From an uncultured Streptococcus sp. (GTDB lineage Bacteria > Bacillota > Bacilli > Lactobacillales > Streptococcaceae), in contig NZ_CALTUR010000042.1 in the NCBI RefSeq assembly GCF_943912555.1, positions 1-13,221 of the forward strand: a DNA stretch of 13,221 nt. The letters run 5' to 3'. Within the stretch, counting starts at the first letter, position 1. Each line of letters starts with the position of its first letter. Shown one piece after another: positions 6,674 to 13,221 of the stretch. The position numbers and the translations under genes were made by a program. The notes below the pieces were generated by a model. The model made no database searches. It saw only the letters and a program-made list of their open reading frames with translations, and was not told the origin of the DNA.

Positions 6674-9175
6674 ATGAGTTTTTACAATCATAAAGAAATT
6701 GAGCCTAAGTGGCAGGGCTACTGGGCAGAACATCATACATTTAAGACTGGAACAGATGCATCAAAACCGAAGTTTTATGCTCTCGATATGTTCCCTTATC
6801 CGTCTGGAGCGGGTCTGCACGTAGGACACCCAGAAGGTTACACCGCAACCGATATCCTCAGCCGTTACAAACGTGCGCAAGGCTACAATGTCCTTCACCC
6901 AATGGGTTGGGATGCCTTTGGTTTGCCAGCTGAACAGTATGCTATGGATACAGGTAATGACCCAGCAGAATTTACAGCGGAAAACATTGCCAACTTCAAA
7001 CGCCAAATCAATGCGCTTGGGTTTTCTTACGACTGGGATCGTGAAGTTAACACAACAGATCCAAACTACTACAAGTGGACTCAGTGGATTTTCACCAAGC
7101 TTTACGAAAAGGGCTTGGCCTATGAAGCGGAAGTGCCAGTAAACTGGGTAGAGGAATTGGGAACAGCCATCGCCAACGAAGAAGTTCTTCCTGACGGGAC
7201 TTCTGAGCGTGGAGGCTATCCAGTTGTCCGCAAACCAATGCGCCAATGGATGCTCAAAATCACGGCCTACGCAGAGCGCTTGCTCAATGACTTAGATGAA
7301 CTTGATTGGCCAGAGTCTATCAAGGACATGCAACGCAACTGGATTGGTAAATCAACTGGTGCTAATGTAACTTTTAAAGTAAAAGGAACAGACAAGGAAT
7401 TTACAGTCTTTACTACTCGTCCTGATACTCTTTTCGGTGCGACTTTCACTGTCTTGGCTCCTGAACATGAATTAGTAGACGCTATCATAAGTTCAGAGCA
7501 AGCAGAAGCTGTAGCAGACTATAAACACCAAGCTAGCCTTAAGTCTGACTTGGCTCGTACAGATCTTGCCAAAGAAAAAACAGGGGTTTGGACTGGTGCT
7601 TATGCCATCAACCCTGTCAATGGTAAGGAAATTCCAATCTGGATTGCCGACTATGTTCTTGCTAGTTATGGAACAGGTGCGGTAATGGCTGTTCCTGCCC
7701 ACGACCAACGTGACTGGGAATTTGCCAAACAATTTGACCTTCCAATCGTCGAAGTACTTGAAGGTGGAAATGTTGAAGAAGCTGCCTACACAGAAGATGG
7801 TCTTCATGTTAATTCAGACTTCCTAGATGGACTCAACAAAGAAGACGCTATTGCCAAGATCGTGGCTTGGTTGGAAGAAAAAGGCTGTGGACAAGAGAAG
7901 GTTACCTACCGTCTCCGCGACTGGCTCTTTAGCCGTCAACGTTACTGGGGTGAGCCAATTCCTATCATTCATTGGGAAGATGGAACTTCAACAGCTGTTC
8001 CTGAAAGTGAATTGCCACTTGTCTTGCCTGTAACCAAGGACATCCGCCCTTCAGGTACTGGTGAAAGTCCATTGGCTAACTTGACAGATTGGCTTGAAGT
8101 GACTCGTGAAGATGGTGTTAAAGGTCGTCGTGAAACAAATACTATGCCACAATGGGCAGGTTCAAGTTGGTATTACCTCCGCTATATTGATCCACACAAC
8201 ACTGAGAAATTGGCTGATGAGGATCTTCTCAAACAATGGTTGCCAGTAGATATCTATGTGGGTGGTGCAGAGCATGCCGTTCTTCACTTGCTTTACGCTC
8301 GTTTCTGGCATAAATTCCTCTATGACCTCGGTGTTGTTCCGACTAAGGAACCATTCCAAAAACTCTTTAACCAAGGAATGATTTTGGGAACAAGCTACCG
8401 TGACCACCGTGGGGCTCTTGTGGCAACCGATAAGGTTGAAAAACGTGACGGTTCTTTCTTCCATGTGGAAACAGGAGAAGAATTGGAGCAAGCGCCAGCT
8501 AAGATGTCTAAATCCCTCAAGAACGTTGTTAACCCAGACGATGTGGTGGAACAATACGGTGCGGATACCCTTCGTGTTTATGAAATGTTTATGGGGCCGC
8601 TTGATGCTTCAATCGCTTGGTCAGAAGAAGGTCTGGAAGGAAGTCGTAAGTTCCTTGACCGTGTTTACCGTTTGATTACAAGCAAGGAAATGGTTGCAGA
8701 AAACAATAGCTCTCTCGACAAGATTTACAACGAAACCGTTAAAGCTGTCACAGAGCAAATCGAATCCCTCAAATTCAACACTGCCATTGCCCAGCTTATG
8801 GTCTTTGTCAACGCGGCTAACAAGGAAGAAAAACTTTATGTAGACTACGCCAAAGGATTTGTTCAGTTGATTGCACCATTTGCACCTCACTTGGCAGAAG
8901 AGCTCTGGCAAACTCTTGCAGCAACAGGAGAATCTATCTCTTGTGTAGCTTGGCCAACATGGGACGAAAGCAAATTGGTTGAAGACGAAATCGAAATCGT
9001 TGTCCAAATCAAGGGAAAAGTCCGTGCTAAACTCATGGTCGCTAAAGACCTATCACGCGAAGAATTACAAGAAATTGCTCTGGCTGACGAAAAAGTCAAA
9101 GCAGAAATTGACGGTAAGGAAATCGTGAAAGTGATTGCGGTACCGAATAAATTGGTTAATATTGTTGTGAAATAA
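6674..9175 (+). CDS. leuS: Leucyl-tRNA synthetase
   Basis: An 833-residue class I synthetase that charges tRNA-Leu with leucine in the cytosol. The HIGH-type motif is HVGH (49-52) and the second signature is KMSKS (610-614). The CP1 editing domain, which hydrolyses mischarged tRNA, carries the Thr-rich TTRPDT (247-252) and the VPAHDQRD motif (340-347) with the conserved Asp residues; the C-terminal half holds the anticodon-binding and terminal domains. Length and motifs match bacterial LeuRS, and nothing is missing. The start is ATG 6674, preceded by GGAGAGAG (6663-6670) and giving the normal [13 protein letters not shown]; the frame is open upstream to 6569 but that part lies across the promoter. 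It is a single-gene unit bounded by its own promoter and terminator. Essential housekeeping gene. Confidence 0.99.
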   Translation: MSFYNHKEIEPKWQGYWAEHHTFKTGTDASKPKFYALDMFPYPSGAGLHVGHPEGYTATDILSRYKRAQGYNVLHPMGWDAFGLPAEQYAMDTGNDPAEFTAENIANFKRQINALGFSYDWDREVNTTDPNYYKWTQWIFTKLYEKGLAYEAEVPVNWVEELGTAIANEEVLPDGTSERGGYPVVRKPMRQWMLKITAYAERLLNDLDELDWPESIKDMQRNWIGKSTGANVTFKVKGTDKEFTVFTTRPDTLFGATFTVLAPEHELVDAIISSEQAEAVADYKHQASLKSDLARTDLAKEKTGVWTGAYAINPVNGKEIPIWIADYVLASYGTGAVMAVPAHDQRDWEFAKQFDLPIVEVLEGGNVEEAAYTEDGLHVNSDFLDGLNKEDAIAKIVAWLEEKGCGQEKVTYRLRDWLFSRQRYWGEPIPIIHWEDGTSTAVPESELPLVLPVTKDIRPSGTGESPLANLTDWLEVTREDGVKGRRETNTMPQWAGSSWYYLRYIDPHNTEKLADEDLLKQWLPVDIYVGGAEHAVLHLLYARFWHKFLYDLGVVPTKEPFQKLFNQGMILGTSYRDHRGALVATDKVEKRDGSFFHVETGEELEQAPAKMSKSLKNVVNPDDVVEQYGADTLRVYEMFMGPLDASIAWSEEGLEGSRKFLDRVYRLITSKEMVAENNSSLDKIYNETVKAVTEQIESLKFNTAIAQLMVFVNAANKEEKLYVDYAKGFVQLIAPFAPHLAEELWQTLAATGESISCVAWPTWDESKLVEDEIEIVVQIKGKVRAKLMVAKDLSREELQEIALADEKVKAEIDGKEIVKVIAVPNKLVNIVVK

Positions 9176-9181
9176 GAAATG

Positions 9182-9213
9182 AATCCTTCAGAGTAGAATC
9201 TGGAGGATTTTTT
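9182..9213 (+). terminator. Intrinsic terminator of leuS
   Basis: AATCCTTCAGA (9182-9192) pairs with TCTGGAGGATT (9199-9209) as an 11-bp stem with one G-U pair and a 6-base loop, followed by Ts to 9213. It lies 6 bases after the leuS stop codon. Confidence 0.88.
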
Positions 9214-9246
9214 GAATGAAAAATATAATTCTGTTTCCATCATCTT

Positions 9247-9303
9247 ACCACTTAACATCTCATTTTAACCACTTATCTCAAAAGTCGATTTTTCTTTCAT
9301 ACT
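9247..9303 (+). promoter_or_regulatory. Putative LytTR-controlled promoter with direct repeats
   Basis: ACCACTTA occurs twice (9247-9254 and 9268-9275) with 13 bp between, so the copies are exactly 21 bp apart, two helical turns on the same DNA face. LytTR-family regulators (AgrA, ComE, the HdrR/BrsR group) bind paired 8-10-bp direct repeats with about 12-13 bp between them. A weak -10 candidate CATACT (9298-9303) follows the second copy. The encoded LytTR protein (11069-11524), third gene of the operon, is the natural candidate to bind here. The repeat is observed; the binding is inferred. Confidence 0.6.
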
Positions 9304-9341
9304 TTTTGTTAAACTGGTGAGGTAAAGAGGAGGAACTAAAT

Positions 9342-10208
9342 ATGATTTTACAAGCTAAACATTTGACTAAACGGTACGGCGATTATATGGCTGTTGACGA
9401 TATTCAGTTAGAGTTTGAAAAAGGGAGTTTTAATGCTATTTTGGGTCCCAATGGTGCAGGAAAATCAACCACCATTTCCATGTTAATCGGTTTGAAAAAG
9501 CCGACAAAAGGTCAGATTCGATATGCGCCAAATACGAAAATCGGAGTAGTTTTTCAAGCTAGTGTACTGGATGAGATGTTGACGGTTAGGGAAAATCTTA
9601 CGATTCGTGCTCAACAGTATAAGGAGATTGTTGCAAGTCGTGTGGATGATTTGATCCATCAACTGGGTTTGACTGCTTTCCAGAAGCAACTATATGGGAC
9701 TTTGTCAGGTGGGCAAAAACGTAGGGTTGATATTGCGCGTGCTCTTCTTTCACAGCCAGATATTCTTTTCTTAGATGAACCAACGACAGGTCTAGATATT
9801 CAGACTCGCAAAGCCATTTGGGATTTACTGTCTCGACTACAAAAGGATGAAGGGATGACTATTATCTTAACGACTCATTATCTGGATGAAGCGGATGAAG
9901 CGGATCAGATTTATATCGTTGATCATGGGAAAGTGATTGCGCAAGGTTCTGCGACGGTTATTAAAAGTCAGTATGCATCTAATATTCTAAAAATTCGTTT
10001 TAAAGAAATGAAGGATTTAGAAAAGTTGCTACAGACTGGAATGACAGTAAAGGAAGAAAATGAGTTGGAATATCTTTTTTATCCAAGGACATCACTGGAG
10101 GCTATTGAATATTTGGCAAAAGTACGAGAAGAAATTGATTCTTTTGAGTTTCGTCCAGGTACCATGGATGATGCCTTTATTGCACTTACAGGAAGAGAGG
10201 TTCGCTAA
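9342..10208 (+). CDS. ABC transporter ATP-binding protein, DrrA-like (ABC-2 exporter type)
   Basis: A 288-residue ATPase with Walker A GPNGAGKST (35-43), Q-loop Q72, signature LSGGQ (121-125), Walker B ILFLDEP with E146, and H-loop H179. The GPNGAGKST form of Walker A and the C-terminal RPGTMDDAFIALTG segment are typical of DrrA/NodI-type ATPases that pair with ABC-2 permeases in export of drugs, lipids or peptides. AGGAGG (9328-9333) lies 8 bases before the ATG. It is the first gene of a four-gene operon; its stop overlaps the permease start (TAATG), so the two are translationally coupled. The substrate is unknown. Confidence 0.93.
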   Translation: MILQAKHLTKRYGDYMAVDDIQLEFEKGSFNAILGPNGAGKSTTISMLIGLKKPTKGQIRYAPNTKIGVVFQASVLDEMLTVRENLTIRAQQYKEIVASRVDDLIHQLGLTAFQKQLYGTLSGGQKRRVDIARALLSQPDILFLDEPTTGLDIQTRKAIWDLLSRLQKDEGMTIILTTHYLDEADEADQIYIVDHGKVIAQGSATVIKSQYASNILKIRFKEMKDLEKLLQTGMTVKEENELEYLFYPRTSLEAIEYLAKVREEIDSFEFRPGTMDDAFIALTGREVR

Positions 10209-11050
10209 TGTTATCTTTATTGAAACGGAATTTTATCTTATATTTTCGTAATCGTTCAGGAGTATTTTTCTCATTATTGGGGGCATTGATTTCCTTCCTC
10301 CTTTATATCATTTTTTTGCAGAAGAACTTGACGGATGCTTGGTCCCAACTCCCTGATAATACGAACCTTTTAAATAACTGGCTGATGGGTGGGACCTTGG
10401 CTGTGACTGGGATTACAACCAGTTTTACGGCTCTTACACAAATGGTACAGGATCGTGAAAATCAAGTGGATCAAGATCTCTTCTTGACAGATTTAGGTAG
10501 CTGGGGTTTACAGGTGTCCTATCTAATCAGTAGTATTGCCATCTCTTTTGTCATGCAGGTGTTTATGTTTGCTGTTATGGGGCTTTATTTTAAAGAGAGT
10601 CCAGTTATCAGTCATTTACCGGAAATTGCTTTGATTATGTTGTTAAGTAGTCTGCTTTCAAGTTTGATAAATATTCTCTTGATTTACCGTTTTCAATCTG
10701 TAGATAGCCTTGGCAAACTGGCAACTATAGTGGGAACTGCTTCTGGATTTTTAGTAGGAACTTATGTCCCTATTGGAGTATTACCTGATTTTGCACAGAT
10801 TATCATGAAGTGTACCCCTGCAACTTATATTGCTTCTCTCTATAGACAAATTTTAATGAAGGAACCATTAGAGACTGCATTTACAGGAAATAGCAGATTG
10901 TTAAAGGAATTTCAAGAAAAAATGGGAATCCAAATCAACTGGCAAGAACTATTGACAAAGGAAGAGACATACTTTATAGTGGTTATTATATGTCTCGTCG
11001 CTATTCTTCTTTGGCTTTTATTTGTTAAAGTATTTAGCAAGAGAAAATAA
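10208..11050 (+). CDS. ABC-2 type permease
   Basis: A 280-residue membrane protein with about six hydrophobic segments (roughly residues 18-38, 58-78, 103-127, 138-160, 170-192 and 255-274) and a basic N-terminus. The GTYVPIGVLPDFAQ (184-197) and TPATYIASLYRQIL (203-216) stretch is characteristic of the ABC-2 permease family. It probably dimerises with two copies of the upstream ATPase as an exporter. A hydrophilic extracytoplasmic loop (about 217-253) separates the last two membrane segments. The start shares one base with the ATPase stop. Nothing in the sequence names the substrate; nearby regulatory genes suggest a peptide, bacteriocin or drug efflux role, which is inference. Confidence 0.88.
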   Translation: MLSLLKRNFILYFRNRSGVFFSLLGALISFLLYIIFLQKNLTDAWSQLPDNTNLLNNWLMGGTLAVTGITTSFTALTQMVQDRENQVDQDLFLTDLGSWGLQVSYLISSIAISFVMQVFMFAVMGLYFKESPVISHLPEIALIMLLSSLLSSLINILLIYRFQSVDSLGKLATIVGTASGFLVGTYVPIGVLPDFAQIIMKCTPATYIASLYRQILMKEPLETAFTGNSRLLKEFQEKMGIQINWQELLTKEETYFIVVIICLVAILLWLLFVKVFSKRK

Positions 11051-11068
11051 AAGTATATTGGAGAGAAA

Positions 11069-11524
11069 ATGAAGATTCGTTTTGAAATGAAGGCAGAGTT
11101 TTCAGAAAAGGACCCACATATTGTAATTCAGGCAGCTCAGTTAACCGACCAAGCAAGGGAAGTCATGGAGTATTTAGAACAATTTTCAACGACCAATCAG
11201 GTGGTCATTCCTATTCGAACGGATGATCATCTGGTTATGGTGAAAATTGAGGATCTTATTCTAGCAGATATTGACAAGAATTTATTAACCATTTATACGG
11301 TAGATGGGATTTATAAAACTAAGGAAACATTGACAAACTTTCAGAATCGGATTAATCGGCGTAACTTTATACAGATATCACGCCATTCAATTATAAACAT
11401 TGACCACTTAGAATCGTTATCAGATAGTTTTTCAGGGAACATGATGGCTAAAATGACTCGGGGTATCAAGTCTAGTGTGAGTAGGAAATACGTCAAGTCC
11501 TTAATGAATTATCTAGGTTTATAG
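11069..11524 (+). CDS. Stand-alone LytTR DNA-binding regulator
   Basis: A 151-residue protein consisting of a short N-terminal extension (1 to about 44) and a LytTR DNA-binding domain (about 45-150). Family features are IPIRTDDHLVMVKIEDLILAD (47-67 region), the NFIQISRHSIINIDHLESL core (99-117) and SRKYVKSLMNYL (138-149). There is no receiver domain, so it is not an ordinary phosphorylated response regulator; such proteins are typically controlled by an adjacent membrane protein, as in the HdrRM and BrsRM systems of S. mutans. It lies 18 bp after the permease gene with a TTGGAGAG Shine-Dalgarno. The stop codon overlaps the AGGAGG of the next gene. Probable activator of its own operon through the direct repeats upstream of the ATPase gene. 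Confidence 0.9.
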   Translation: MKIRFEMKAEFSEKDPHIVIQAAQLTDQAREVMEYLEQFSTTNQVVIPIRTDDHLVMVKIEDLILADIDKNLLTIYTVDGIYKTKETLTNFQNRINRRNFIQISRHSIINIDHLESLSDSFSGNMMAKMTRGIKSSVSRKYVKSLMNYLGL

Positions 11525-11533
11525 GAGGAAATC

Positions 11534-11953
11534 ATGAAACGATTAATTGATTATTTTGTATCGGGAATGCGCACGGCTTCCTTCTTTTATTTGAGTATGA
11601 TGTTATTAGCTCAGTGTTATCCAGGTATTACCTATCCTGAACCAATGATAAAAAATATTCTAGCTCTGTTTTTAATGGGTGGAATTATGGGGGTATTGAC
11701 TTTAATACTTGAAAAGCTAGAGTTTCTTGCTTTTAGTATACGTGTAGGAGTTCATTTATTAGTGACGGCTACTATCTTAGTATTGACCTCTCTATTTTTT
11801 GGTTGGGGTTCAGACTTGTGGAGTCCCTTGCTTTGGTTCTTTTTCTTGTTAATTTATGGATTGATATGGTTGTATCAAGTCTGGCAAACTCACAAACTCA
11901 CCCAACGAATTAATCAAGCCTTAGAGGATAAAAGACAGAAAACGGGTCACTAA
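11534..11953 (+). CDS. DUF3021-like four-helix membrane protein
   Basis: A 139-residue protein with four predicted membrane helices (about 12-30, 40-58, 70-90 and 97-117) and a basic, Gln/Lys-rich cytoplasmic tail. Size, topology and position directly after a LytTR gene match the DUF3021 family, whose members are usually found in this pairing. In the related LytTR regulatory systems the membrane partner restrains the regulator, so this is probably its inhibitor or sensor; that role is inferred from context. AGGAGG (11523-11528) lies 5 bases before the ATG and overlaps the stop of the LytTR gene, so expression is coupled. No clear terminator follows, so some read-through into the acetyltransferase genes is possible. 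Confidence 0.78.
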   Translation: MKRLIDYFVSGMRTASFFYLSMMLLAQCYPGITYPEPMIKNILALFLMGGIMGVLTLILEKLEFLAFSIRVGVHLLVTATILVLTSLFFGWGSDLWSPLLWFFFLLIYGLIWLYQVWQTHKLTQRINQALEDKRQKTGH

Positions 11954-11989
11954 TATAGTTTTGAGGATGAAGCTTGAAGACAGTGCCAG

Positions 11990-12018
11990 TTTCCAAAGAG
12001 AACAATTTGTGATATAGT
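11990..12018 (+). promoter_or_regulatory. Promoter of the acetyltransferase gene pair
   Basis: TTTCCA (11990-11995) and TATAGT (12013-12018) are 17 bp apart, and TG at 12010-12011 makes an extended -10. The start codon is at 12048, with AAGGAG at 12035-12040. Confidence 0.6.
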
Positions 12019-12047
12019 ATTTTCAGCGTAAAACAAGGAGAAGAAAA

Positions 12048-12743
12048 ATGCCAGTAAACGAATATGGTCAGATGATTGGTGAGTCAATGGAAGGTTATAC
12101 ACCAGGTGAACTGCCTTCTATTGATTTCTTAGAAGGGCGTTATGCTCGAATAGAGGCTCTCTCGGTAGAAAAGCATGCGGAGGATTTATTAGCTGTTTAT
12201 GGCCCTGATATGCCTCGGGAGATGTGGACCTACCTTTTTCAGGAGCCAGTGGCAGATATGGAGGAACTGGTCAGCCTTTTAAATCAGATGTTGGCTCGTA
12301 AGGACCGTTTTTACTATGCAATCATAGATAAGGCGACTGGTAAGGCTTTGGGAACTTTTTCTCTCATGCGCATTGACCAGAATAACCGAGTAATAGAAGT
12401 GGGAGCTGTCACTTTTTCTCCAAAACTCAGGGGAACACGGATAGGGACAGAAGCTCAGTATCTATTGGCTCGCTATGTCTTTGAAGACCTAAACTATCGT
12501 CGTTATGAGTGGAAATGCGATGCCTTAAATTTGCCATCCAGACGAGCTGCGGAGCGTTTGGGCTTTGTCTATGAAGGAACCTTCCGTCAGGCAGTCATTT
12601 ATAAGGGGCGTACGAGAGATACGGATTGGTTGTCTATGATTGATAAGGACTGGCCAAAAGTCAAAGCTCGATTGGAAACATGGTTGGATCCTGAAAATTT
12701 TGATAAAAATGGGCGGCAGTACAAGAGCTTGAGAGAACTCTAA
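12048..12743 (+). CDS. GNAT acetyltransferase, RimJ/RimL-like
   Basis: A 231-residue cytosolic protein with a GNAT fold. The acetyl-CoA loop is in SPKLRGTRIGTEAQ (about 124-137), and the N161-LPSRRAAERLGFVYEG stretch is typical of the RimJ/RimL subgroup that acetylates N-termini or small molecules. The N-terminal 30 residues precede the fold and may be a species-group extension. The ATG at 12048 has a good Shine-Dalgarno 7 bases upstream. It is followed after 11 bp by a second GNAT gene, so the two are probably cotranscribed. The substrate cannot be read from the sequence. Confidence 0.9.
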   Translation: MPVNEYGQMIGESMEGYTPGELPSIDFLEGRYARIEALSVEKHAEDLLAVYGPDMPREMWTYLFQEPVADMEELVSLLNQMLARKDRFYYAIIDKATGKALGTFSLMRIDQNNRVIEVGAVTFSPKLRGTRIGTEAQYLLARYVFEDLNYRRYEWKCDALNLPSRRAAERLGFVYEGTFRQAVIYKGRTRDTDWLSMIDKDWPKVKARLETWLDPENFDKNGRQYKSLREL

Positions 12744-12754
12744 TAGGTGATGAT

Positions 12755-13171
12755 ATGATTAGCGTTAGAAAGCAAGATGTTGTCAAGCTAGAAGATGTTT
12801 TACATCTCTATCAGGCTGTCGGTTGGACAAATTATACAAATCAACCTCAGATGCTGGAGCAGGCCTTGCCCCATTCACTTGCTGTTTATTTAGCGTTTGA
12901 TGGGGAGAAAATAGTTGGCTTGATTCGTTTGGTTGGAGATGGTTTTTCATCAGTTTTTGTACAGGATTTGATTGTTTTGCCTACTTATCAGCGCCAAGGG
13001 ATTGGTAGCGCCTTGATGAAACAGGCTTTAGGAGATTTTAAAGGAGCCTATCAAGTCCAGCTGGTGACAGAACAGACAGAAAAAAACGTGAGATTTTATC
13101 GTTCTATAGGTTTTGAAACCTTATCCACCTATAATTGTATAGGAATGACTTGGGTGAATCGTAAAAATTAA
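12755..13171 (+). CDS. GNAT acetyltransferase, small single-domain
   Basis: A 138-residue GNAT protein with a complete acetyl-CoA loop, YQRQGIGSALM (78-88), preceded by the strand VFVQDLIVLP (68-77) and followed by FYRSIGF (114-120), the usual C-terminal signature of the fold. It is unlike its upstream neighbour in length and motif details, so the pair is not a recent duplication. The start uses TAGGTGAT as Shine-Dalgarno in the 11-bp gap; an out-of-frame ATG just upstream is closed at once by a stop. The substrate is unknown. Confidence 0.9.
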   Translation: MISVRKQDVVKLEDVLHLYQAVGWTNYTNQPQMLEQALPHSLAVYLAFDGEKIVGLIRLVGDGFSSVFVQDLIVLPTYQRQGIGSALMKQALGDFKGAYQVQLVTEQTEKNVRFYRSIGFETLSTYNCIGMTWVNRKN

Positions 13172-13186
13172 CAAAAATTGTTTTTT

Positions 13187-13219
13187 CTTAAGCAAAGTTT
13201 AAGGCTGGTCTAGTATTAT
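13187..13219 (+). promoter_or_regulatory. CiaR-box promoter at the right edge, probably of another csRNA gene
   Basis: CTTAAG (13187-13192), N5, TTTAAG (13198-13203), then exactly 10 bp and TATTAT (13214-13219). It has the same geometry as the csRNA promoter at 1342-1374 and differs from the CiaR consensus only in the first base of the first half. Transcription would begin near 13226, just past the window, so the transcript cannot be seen. From memory, pneumococci carry ccn genes in this neighbourhood. Confidence 0.68.
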
Positions 13220-13221
13220 AT

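Noticed and set aside
12048..13171. Tandem duplication of acetyltransferase genes
   Set aside because: The two GNAT proteins differ in length, subgroup and motif details, so a recent duplication is not supported.
13170..13186. Terminator after the second acetyltransferase gene
   Set aside because: AACAA-AAA-TTGTT followed by Ts can form only a 5-bp AT-rich stem, too weak to call.

Overview
The window looks like chromosome from a mitis-group Streptococcus (S. pneumoniae, S. mitis or a close relative). The AT-rich composition, the choline-binding repeats on a surface protein, a BOX element of boxA-boxB-boxB-boxC form, extended -10 promoters and CiaR-type TTTAAG-N5-TTTAAG boxes all agree. From memory (not checked), pneumococcal genomes carry the same backbone of a phosphoglycerate-mutase-like gene, an iron-type ABC operon, leuS and two GNAT genes.

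Layout. At 1-1338 lies the 3' part of a choline-binding surface protein whose start is off the window. A CiaR box begins four bases after its stop and drives a small RNA of about 150 nt (about 1381-1531). The RNA has a perfect 12-bp stem, three CTCCT anti-Shine-Dalgarno motifs and an intrinsic terminator, the architecture of the pneumococcal csRNAs (ccn genes). The histidine phosphatase gene (1571-2263) starts just after that terminator. A BOX element and a shared bidirectional terminator separate it from a minus-strand operon (6354 down to 2562). This operon encodes a lipoprotein, an ATPase and a two-domain permease of the FbpABC/AfuABC ferric-iron or phosphorylated-solute type. Next come leuS (6674-9175) with its own promoter and terminator, then a four-gene operon (9342-11953): ABC ATPase, ABC-2 permease, stand-alone LytTR DNA-binding protein and DUF3021-like membrane protein. 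Two GNAT acetyltransferase genes follow. The window ends inside a second CiaR-box promoter, probably that of another csRNA gene lying just outside.

How the parts work together. Two CiaR-type promoters of identical geometry (box, 10-bp gap, -10) lie about 12 kb apart, and a weaker third candidate precedes the iron-type ABC operon, so several units may answer to the CiaRH two-component system. The ABC/LytTR/DUF3021 operon looks like a self-contained regulated exporter. A perfect 8-bp direct repeat at 21-bp centre spacing, the layout LytTR proteins bind, sits just upstream of its first gene. Autoregulation by the encoded LytTR protein, restrained or sensed through the membrane partner, is the simplest model. 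I found no tRNA or rRNA gene, insertion sequence or CRISPR array.
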